5,476 nt of DNA from Bdellovibrionales bacterium (lineage in GTDB: Bacteria; Bdellovibrionota; Bdellovibrionia; Bdellovibrionales; Bdellovibrionaceae). Numbering within the stretch: position 1 is the first letter of the stretch; every line of letters starts with the position of its first letter. The stretch is taken from assembly GCA_027320785.1 (NCBI GenBank), contig DAHVKR010000113.1, forward strand, positions 1 to 5,476, in the 5' to 3' direction. Position numbers and translations under genes: made by a program. The notes beneath the pieces were generated by a model that worked only from the letters and a program-made list of their open reading frames with translations, made no database searches and was not told where the DNA came from. Shown here one piece after another: positions 1-3,924 of this stretch.

Positions 1-403
1 CATTTTTGCGGGTCATCACGATGTTGTGGTCAGTATGGTTTATCAAAAGCAAGTGGATGCCGGAGCTGCCTTTTATGTGCCCGAGAAAAATGCTGAAGGC
101 CAACCTATGGACGCTCGTCGACTTGTGCGGACTCAGTATCCTGATGTGGATGATAAAGTTGTGATTATTGCGAAAACAGGTCCGATTCCCAATGATCCCA
201 TTATTTTTAGAAAAGACTTTCCACCGGAATTAGAAAATAAAATCGTAGCAGCACTTCGAGAATATGTACGCTCGGAAGAGGGGCAAAAAGTTTTTAAAGC
301 GCTCTTCAACGTGACTGATTTTACGCCTACAGATGATTCTCAGTATGATAGTGTGCGAGCCATGCTCAAAGAACTGGGCAAAAAAGCTCAAGATTTCATG
401 TAA
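1..403 (+). CDS. Phosphate/phosphonate ABC transporter substrate-binding protein, PhnD type (3' part only)
   Basis: The reading frame is already open at the left edge (first full codon at base 2) and ends with TAA at 401-403, so only the last 133 residues are visible. The visible start, FAGHHDVVVSMVYQKQVDAG, matches the PhnD-family pattern in which a Gly-His-Asp segment is followed by a conserved Val-Asp-Ala-Gly-Ala stretch. Next comes an alternating hydrophobic strand (VVIIAKTGPIPNDPIIF) and a C-terminal amphipathic helix region (LENKIVAALREYVRSEEGQK), as in the second lobe of type 2 periplasmic binding proteins. Family members capture phosphonate, phosphite or phosphate in the periplasm and deliver it to an ABC permease. 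The ligand cannot be told from this fragment, and the signal peptide lies outside the window. The gene converges with the PPC-domain gene, 12 bases away, with no obvious U-tract terminator between them. Confidence 0.8.
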   Translation, partial: IFAGHHDVVVSMVYQKQVDAGAAFYVPEKNAEGQPMDARRLVRTQYPDVDDKVVIIAKTGPIPNDPIIFRKDFPPELENKIVAALREYVRSEEGQKVFKALFNVTDFTPTDDSQYDSVRAMLKELGKKAQDFM

Positions 404-415
404 TGAAAGTGCGCA

Positions 416-820
416 CTATTTCTTAGTCACAACCAGCTCAGCGAAACCTGTTTCAGGATCTTGCATTCGAGTGAGTTTCCAATCCGAAAGTTCCAATACT
501 AGAACTTCAGCTGTCGTATAAATTTCACAGCCTTCTAATAGGTGACCTCCCCAAGTCTGTCCTTTGGAATCAGCCACACTGATATGAAGATGTACTCCTT
601 GAGGTGTAAGTGTTCCCTGTAAACTGAGGATTTCAAATTTTTCATTTTTTTCTAGTGATTCATTCGAGTCCGCGAGGCGTAGGCGAAGCTTTTGTAGACT
701 TCCACAGCAGCTGACAACAAAGGCTGCGGAAGATGATTGAGCCTGACTCCACTCGAGAAGTGCATTTTTTAGATCTTGCTTCGGGTGCAAACGAAGAGGG
801 TGGGGAGTCACCATAACCAC
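416..820 (-). CDS. PPC/DUF296 (PCC) domain protein, possible DNA-binding regulator
   Basis: This protein of about 134 residues consists almost wholly of one PPC domain (Pfam DUF296). Visible family features are a strand-rich N-terminal half with AAFVVSCCGSLQKLRLRLA (residues 32-50) and the signature GVHLHISVADSKGQTWGGHL (75-94), followed by EGCEIYTTAEVLVLEL. His77, His79 and His93 are the clustered histidines expected in this fold. In plants the domain is joined to AT-hooks (AHL proteins). Bacterial members are usually stand-alone and poorly characterised, and no AT-hook core (Arg-Gly-Arg) is seen here. The start chosen is GTG at 820, six bases after AGGA on the minus strand. ATG at 814 is an alternative, but its spacing from AGGA is 12 bases. 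The gene is divergent from truA and convergent with the PhnD-type gene. Family membership is fairly secure; target and role are unknown. Confidence 0.8.
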   Translation of the reverse strand: MVMVTPHPLRLHPKQDLKNALLEWSQAQSSSAAFVVSCCGSLQKLRLRLADSNESLEKNEKFEILSLQGTLTPQGVHLHISVADSKGQTWGGHLLEGCEIYTTAEVLVLELSDWKLTRMQDPETGFAELVVTKK

Positions 821-847
821 TCACTTTCCTTTAAAAATAGTGCTGTT

Positions 848-876
848 ATCATAGCTTTTGATAATGCGTAGCGCAA
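848..876 (-). promoter_or_regulatory. Candidate sigma-70-type promoter for the PPC-domain gene
   Basis: Read on the minus strand, TTGCGC (871-876) is followed after exactly 17 bases by TATGAT (848-853). The -10 matches TATAAT at five of six positions, while the -35 matches TTGACA at only three. Transcription would start near 841 and give a leader of about 20 bases before the GTG at 820, with AGGA inside it. This is a pattern match only. No comparably good promoter for truA was found on the other strand of the same 107-base spacer. Confidence 0.4.
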
Positions 877-927
877 TAAAGTTGGTTTCTTTACAGAAAT
901 TTCAGGCTCCTGTACCTCTCAGCTGAG

Positions 928-1707
928 ATGAAAATAAAGATGCTCGTTTCCTATGATGGTACTGATTTTTGTGGTTGGCAGAAGCAAAACCATGGCCCTC
1001 TTAAGGGTGTCGGCCATGTGCTGGAAGAAGCTCTCGAGAAAATTTTTCGTCAGCCTATTGCCCTCTACGGATCAGGTCGGACAGATGCCGGGGTCCATGC
1101 TATGGGTCAAATCTGCCACTTTGAAGTGGAAAGGGATGAAAAAAATTTCAATATGGATTTGGCTTGGGCCCTCAAAGCTCAACTTCCTTCAACCATCGTA
1201 GTTCGTAAGGTATGGCAAGTTCCAGATGACTTTCATTCCACTCTGTCGGCCACTCACAAAACCTATAAGTATTTGATTTATAATGGAAATCGCCGCAATC
1301 CTTTTGTTTGTCGTTTTGCTACTTGGGTGCGAAACCCCCTGGATTTGGACTATTTGAATGCCTGCACGCAGTTTGTTTTGGGGGAGCATGACTTTAAATC
1401 CTTTCAGTCAGCAGGAACCCCAGTTCCTCATACGGTCAGAACGATTTTAAAGGCACATTGGGAGTGGAGGAACCCTAAAGTCCTCCAGTTTACCGTGACA
1501 GGGACAGGTTTTTTGAAGCAGATGGTCAGAAATATAGTGGGAACTCAGCTATTTTTAGAAAGAAAAGGCCTGCCCGCCCAGGAAATGGCCCGGATCCTCG
1601 AGGCCCACGATCGAACCCAGGCTGGGCCCCCGGCTCCGCCTGAGGGACTTTTTTTATGGAAAGTTTATTATCCACGAGAACTTGACAAGAAGTGCCGCGA
1701 ACTTTAA
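928..1707 (+). CDS. truA: tRNA pseudouridine(38-40) synthase TruA
   Basis: TruA isomerises uridine to pseudouridine at positions 38-40 of the anticodon stem-loop of many tRNAs in the cytoplasm. The 259-residue length is normal for the family. The N-terminus (VSYDGTDFCGWQKQ) is the usual TruA opening. The catalytic motif GRTDAGVHA places the nucleophile at Asp53. FHSTLSATHKTYKYLIYN (102-119) carries the conserved active-site tyrosine at 118. GTGFLKQMVRNIVGT (192-206) and AGPPAPPEGLFLWKV (232-246) are the conserved C-terminal blocks. ATG 928 is the only sensible start, because the frame has no earlier ATG, GTG or TTG before a stop at 877-879. The Shine-Dalgarno sequence is poor (only GCTGAG directly upstream). 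rplM follows after 28 bases in the same direction. Confidence 0.96.
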   Translation: MKIKMLVSYDGTDFCGWQKQNHGPLKGVGHVLEEALEKIFRQPIALYGSGRTDAGVHAMGQICHFEVERDEKNFNMDLAWALKAQLPSTIVVRKVWQVPDDFHSTLSATHKTYKYLIYNGNRRNPFVCRFATWVRNPLDLDYLNACTQFVLGEHDFKSFQSAGTPVPHTVRTILKAHWEWRNPKVLQFTVTGTGFLKQMVRNIVGTQLFLERKGLPAQEMARILEAHDRTQAGPPAPPEGLFLWKVYYPRELDKKCREL

Positions 1708-1710
1708 AAA
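1682..1710 (+). promoter_or_regulatory. Candidate internal promoter for rplM-rpsI inside the 3' end of truA
   Basis: A perfect TTGACA (1682-1687) lies within the Leu-Asp-Lys codons near the end of truA. Exactly 17 bases downstream is TAAAAA (1705-1710), matching TATAAT at four of six positions. Transcription would begin near 1717, about 20 bases before the ATG cluster of rplM, leaving GGAG at 1726-1729 in the leader. The position suits a separate promoter for a ribosomal protein pair, but the weak -10 and the coding overlap leave chance possible. Confidence 0.4.
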
Positions 1711-1735
1711 GTCAGATCTTGTACTGGAGCAGCGT

Positions 1736-2206
1736 ATGATGATGAAAACTATGAAAACTTGGCAAGCCAAGAACGAAGATCAGTCTACTAAGTGGCATAT
1801 TATTGATGCCTCTGGACACCGCGTAGGACGTATTGCAACTCATGTTGCAAACCTTCTCAGAGGAAAAAACAAACCTGAGTTCACTCCTCATGTGGATACG
1901 GGTTCCCACGTTATCGTAATTAATACTGATAAAATGGAACTGACTGGTGATAAATTGAACTCTAAGAAGTATTACACTCACACTCGCTTTTTTGGTTCTT
2001 TGAAATCAAAAACAGCTGGGCAGATGATGGGAGAAGACTCTGGTTTTGTTCTATCTGAGGCCGTGCGCGGAATGCTTCCGACGAATAAAATGTCTCGTCA
2101 CACAATTATGAAATTAAAAACTTACCCTGGTGCTGCACATCCTCACGCATCTCAAAAACCTGAGGCGTATACGATTCCAGCACACACTGGTTTAAAGAAA
2201 AACTAA
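1736..2206 (+). CDS. rplM: Large-subunit ribosomal protein uL13 (L13)
   Basis: L13 is an early-assembling protein of the 50S subunit that binds 23S rRNA. The family pattern is clear: KWHIIDASGHRVGRIATHVA, LLRGKNKPEFTPHVDTGSHV, a Val-Ile-Asn-Thr-Asp-Lys strand, a Lys-Tyr-Tyr-Thr-His-Thr block, AVRGMLPTNKMSRHTIMKLK and a His-rich YPGAAHPHASQKPE tail. The frame is open back into truA (TTG at 1682), but that start would add residues unlike L13. GGAG at 1726-1729 sits six bases before ATG 1736, the first of three consecutive ATG codons (1736, 1739, 1742), with a fourth at 1751. ATG 1736 gives 156 residues. ATG 1751 (MKTWQAK, resembling the E. coli start) gives 151 but lacks its own ribosome binding site. 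Identity is certain; the start is uncertain by up to five residues. Confidence 0.96.
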   Translation: MMMKTMKTWQAKNEDQSTKWHIIDASGHRVGRIATHVANLLRGKNKPEFTPHVDTGSHVIVINTDKMELTGDKLNSKKYYTHTRFFGSLKSKTAGQMMGEDSGFVLSEAVRGMLPTNKMSRHTIMKLKTYPGAAHPHASQKPEAYTIPAHTGLKKN

Positions 2207-2219
2207 GGAAAGGTCCTTA
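2204..2219 (+). promoter_or_regulatory. Small hairpin spanning the rplM stop codon and the rpsI ribosome binding site
   Basis: TAAGGA (2204-2209) can pair with TCCTTA (2214-2219) around the four-base loop AAGG, giving a 6-bp stem. The left arm contains the rplM stop codon TAA. The loop AAGG (2210-2213) lies seven bases before the rpsI ATG at 2221 and can serve as its Shine-Dalgarno sequence. A ribosome finishing rplM would open the stem, so coupled translation is plausible. The stem has only two G-C pairs and would be weak alone. Confidence 0.35.
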
Positions 2220-2220
2220 A

Positions 2221-2625
2221 ATGGCAGCAAAAGCTAAAGAACAATTCATCTTGGCAACCGGACGTCGAAAAACAAGCTCAGCGCGTGTTTTCTTAAAGCC
2301 TGGTAAAGGGAATGTGACTATTAACGGTAAAAAACCAGAAGACTATCTTCGTCGTATGCAATCCCAAATGGTGATTATGCAACCTGTGGAGCTTTTGGAT
2401 CAAGCTGGCAAGTTTGATATGAATGTGACTGTTACAGGTGGTGGAGAGTCAGGACAAGCAGGGGCTATTCGCCATGCTTTGACTCGTGCGCTTGTTGCAT
2501 TCAATCCTGAGTGGAAGCTTCAGTTGAAGAAAGCGGGCTATGTGACTCGTGATCCACGTATGGTTGAACGTAAAAAATACGGTTTGGCTGGTGCACGTCG
2601 CAGATACCAATACTCAAAGCGATAA
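2221..2625 (+). CDS. rpsI: Small-subunit ribosomal protein uS9 (S9)
   Basis: S9 belongs to the head of the 30S subunit, and its C-terminal tail reaches the anticodon of the P-site tRNA. The 134-residue length is typical. [20 protein letters not shown] near the N-terminus, [20 protein letters not shown] (72-91) and [20 protein letters not shown] are all canonical S9 blocks. The protein ends in Gln-Tyr-Ser-Lys-Arg, the functionally important basic tail. ATG 2221 follows the rplM stop by 14 bases, with AAGG seven bases upstream. rplM-rpsI is one of the most conserved gene pairs in bacteria, so the two are surely co-transcribed. A strong terminator begins 18 bases after the stop. Confidence 0.97.
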   Translation: MAAKAKEQFILATGRRKTSSARVFLKPGKGNVTINGKKPEDYLRRMQSQMVIMQPVELLDQAGKFDMNVTVTGGGESGQAGAIRHALTRALVAFNPEWKLQLKKAGYVTRDPRMVERKKYGLAGARRRYQYSKR

Positions 2626-2643
2626 TATTAAAATTATTAAAAC

Positions 2644-2691
2644 TCAAAATGATAAAAACCCTCTGGCAACAGAGGGTTTTTATCATTTTGA
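2644..2691. terminator. Rho-independent terminator after rpsI, symmetric (potentially bidirectional)
   Basis: The arms at 2644-2664 and 2671-2691 are perfectly complementary over 21 bp, with loop GGCAAC (2665-2670). The GC-rich core ACCCTCT/AGAGGGT is followed by TTTTT (2677-2681) on the plus strand and preceded by five A residues on the left arm, so the same element reads as hairpin plus U-tract in both directions. It ends the truA-rplM-rpsI unit. The nearest minus-strand gene is far away, so bidirectional use may not matter here. Confidence 0.93.
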
Positions 2692-2698
2692 AGGAATT

Positions 2699-2731
2699 GT
2701 CTTAGGGGTAATTTCCGTTGACCCCTGAGGC
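2699..2731 (+). promoter_or_regulatory. 11-bp stem-loop upstream of the exported-protein gene
   Basis: GTCTTAGGGGT (2699-2709) can pair with ACCCCTGAGGC (2721-2731) through 11 bp, two of them G-U wobbles, around an 11-base loop. No U-tract follows, so it is not a second terminator in the forward direction. A weak promoter-like pair, TTGACC (2718-2723) with GATAAA (2739-2744, 15-base spacing), overlaps its right half. The repeat AGGGGT-N11-ACCCCT could therefore be an operator at DNA level or a leader structure at RNA level. The sequence does not say which. Confidence 0.35.
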
Positions 2732-2770
2732 TAACATCGATAAACCACCGAGGAAATCAAACACTAACAA

Positions 2771-2784
2771 AGCCCGCAAGGGTT
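2771..2784 (+). promoter_or_regulatory. Short leader hairpin with GCAA tetraloop next to the ribosome binding site
   Basis: AGCCC (2771-2775) pairs with GGGTT (2780-2784) around the GNRA-type tetraloop GCAA. The stem ends a few bases before the GAGG ribosome binding site (2790-2793) of the gene starting at 2799. The flanking words AAACC (2742-2746), ACAAAGCC (2767-2774) and GGGTTACGAAG (2780-2790) recall parts of the cyclic-di-GMP-I riboswitch, but key parts of that fold are missing. Confidence 0.3.
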
Positions 2785-2798
2785 ACGAAGAGGTACAA

Positions 2799-3197
2799 AT
2801 GAAAAACGTATGGCTTGTTTTACTTGCATCTGTTGCAACTGTGGCTGCTAAAGCTACTACATTAAACTGTGTTGTTCCTATGGATAAAGGAACTCCTGTT
2901 ATTTCTGCTACTGTTGATGCTTCAGAAGAGTCTTCAGGTGACTTTGTGACTTTAACAATCAATGAGCCCCAAAAATCTGCTTTGGTTTACTTCAACCAAA
3001 TGGAAAAAGGTGCTTTCAGCAAAGGTATCGCTGAAGGTTCTTTGGTAACTCTCGTTGTTTCTGAGTCAGCTAAGATGGAAAATGGCGCTGTTAAAGGTGC
3101 GGGATTCCTCGTATTGCAAAAAGATGATCAAAACCCAGGAAGCCTTTCTGGTTTTGCATCTATCAACGATACATTCTACCCACTTGAGTGCAAATAA
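2799..3197 (+). CDS. Small exported protein of unknown function with two cysteines
   Basis: I do not recognise a family. The 132-residue product starts with a Sec-type signal peptide: Lys2, a hydrophobic core (residues 4-17) and the cleavage motif Ala-Lys-Ala, giving a mature protein of about 113 residues from Thr20. The mature part has exactly two cysteines, Cys24 near its start and Cys131 one residue from its end, so one disulfide tying the termini together is likely in the periplasm. The body alternates Val/Thr/Leu-rich stretches (FVTLTI, SALVYF, SLVTLVV, GAGFLVL) with Gly turns, suggesting a small beta-sandwich or barrel. ATG 2799 is chosen because GAGG lies five bases upstream and the signal peptide starts there. 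The frame extends back to TTG 2718 but would bury the signal peptide. Codon use favours T-ending codons (GCT, GTT, ACT, TCT), as in rpsI, suggesting high expression. It has its own leader and terminator, so it is probably monocistronic. Confidence 0.85.
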   Translation: MKNVWLVLLASVATVAAKATTLNCVVPMDKGTPVISATVDASEESSGDFVTLTINEPQKSALVYFNQMEKGAFSKGIAEGSLVTLVVSESAKMENGAVKGAGFLVLQKDDQNPGSLSGFASINDTFYPLECK

Positions 3198-3239
3198 TCA
3201 GATTGTCTTAATATAGGAATTTGATTTCCTTTATTCATT

Positions 3240-3269
3240 AAAAAGCCAGCCCTCGTGCTGGCTTTTTTT
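3240..3269 (+). terminator. Rho-independent terminator after the exported-protein gene
   Basis: AAAAAGCCAGC (3240-3250) and GCTGGCTTTTT (3257-3267) pair perfectly over 11 bp around the six-base loop CCTCGT. The GC core is followed by seven T residues (3263-3269). It lies 42 bases after the stop codon at 3197 and insulates the next gene. Confidence 0.93.
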
Positions 3270-3346
3270 GTTTCATTTTGAGATTTGCCCCCGATTTTCT
3301 AGAGACTTCAATCGTTATGGGTTGAAATAAAAGAAGGGGGAAGTCC

Positions 3347-3889
3347 ATGAAAAAATATCTGCCTGTATTGGTAATTTCTGGCGTACTTTTAGTTACGTTT
3401 CAGAACTGTTCGCGGCAAAGTATAAATTCAGGTGCCGGGACAGATTCATCAGCTAGCCTTCCGCAAAGTAAAATTGCAGACCCTACACTTGCGCAAGCAG
3501 AGTCTCTGGATATTCTTACTCAGAGTGATGATGTCGTGAACTTGAATTTGACATCAGGAGAGATGATTCAAAATGTTCAAGGCGTTCTTGTTAAGAAGTG
3601 TTTGTCTGAAGATGAGCTGGGCAAGCTCCAAGACTTACTATCCAACTCTCAGCTTTGTCAGTTCGACCCTCCTGGACCCGATGTATTATGTGCTCAGGTT
3701 TACTCATCACCTTACAGTGAAATCCATTGGACCGATAAAAGTGTAAAAGTGGGTGAGGCCTATTCAAGTTGCCAAAAAAATATCGATCTATGTGGAAACG
3801 ATGGATTACTTCTCAGAAGTCTTTTAAAAGATATCCTCACTCGCTGGAACGAGTGGTCTTGTGATTTTAAGGTCGTTTCATCACAGTAG
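3347..3889 (+). CDS. Cysteine-rich lipoprotein of unknown function
   Basis: The 180-residue product opens with two lysines, a hydrophobic core and VTFQNC, placing the probable lipid-modified cysteine at residue 21. Asn at -1 is unusual for the textbook lipobox, but FQNC endings are familiar to me from Bdellovibrio proteins. A Ser/Gly-rich linker (22-45) follows, as expected for a protein tethered to a membrane. The folded part has six more cysteines (85, 104, 115, 142, 149, 172), an even number that could form three disulfides. GEMIQNVQGVLVKKCLSEDE resembles the start of a small helical domain, and the C-terminus (LLRSLLKDILTRWNEW) is helical and amphipathic. I recognise no catalytic motif. 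ATG 3347 has a strong Shine-Dalgarno sequence (AGGGGGA, about five bases upstream). No confident promoter is seen in 3270-3340. It converges with alaS, 35 bases away. Confidence 0.8.
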   Translation: MKKYLPVLVISGVLLVTFQNCSRQSINSGAGTDSSASLPQSKIADPTLAQAESLDILTQSDDVVNLNLTSGEMIQNVQGVLVKKCLSEDELGKLQDLLSNSQLCQFDPPGPDVLCAQVYSSPYSEIHWTDKSVKVGEAYSSCQKNIDLCGNDGLLLRSLLKDILTRWNEWSCDFKVVSSQ

Positions 3890-3894
3890 TTAGA

Positions 3895-3917
3895 CGGGCG
3901 TGACGATTCAACACCCG
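3895..3917. other. Weak inverted repeat between the convergent lipoprotein gene and alaS
   Basis: CGGGCGT (3895-3901) and ACACCCG (3911-3917) pair with one mismatch around a nine-base loop. It is the only hairpin candidate in the 35-base spacer, where both genes need to end. No clear U-tract follows on either strand, so a terminator role is doubtful. Confidence 0.2.
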
Positions 3918-3924
3918 AAATAAA

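Noticed and set aside
408..417. Perfect 10-base palindrome AGTGCGCACT between the two convergent genes
   Set aside because: Several palindromes of this length are expected by chance in a window this size. It can form only a 3-bp stem and has no good U-tract, so it is not a credible terminator.
333..521. Plus-strand open frame overlapping the end of the PhnD-type gene
   Set aside because: It overlaps two better-supported genes and shows no family features.
991..1018. Inverted repeat CATGGCC/GGCCATG inside truA
   Set aside because: A 7-bp repeat with a 14-base gap is expected by chance several times in 5 kb, and it lies in well-conserved coding sequence.
1682..1735. Upstream TTG start for rplM, overlapping the end of truA
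   Set aside because: It would add 18 residues unlike any L13 N-terminus, and GGAG at 1726-1729 points to the ATG cluster at 1736.
2718..2798. TTG start extending the exported-protein gene by 27 residues
   Set aside because: The added residues are polar and would bury a clear signal peptide; GAGG is placed for ATG 2799.
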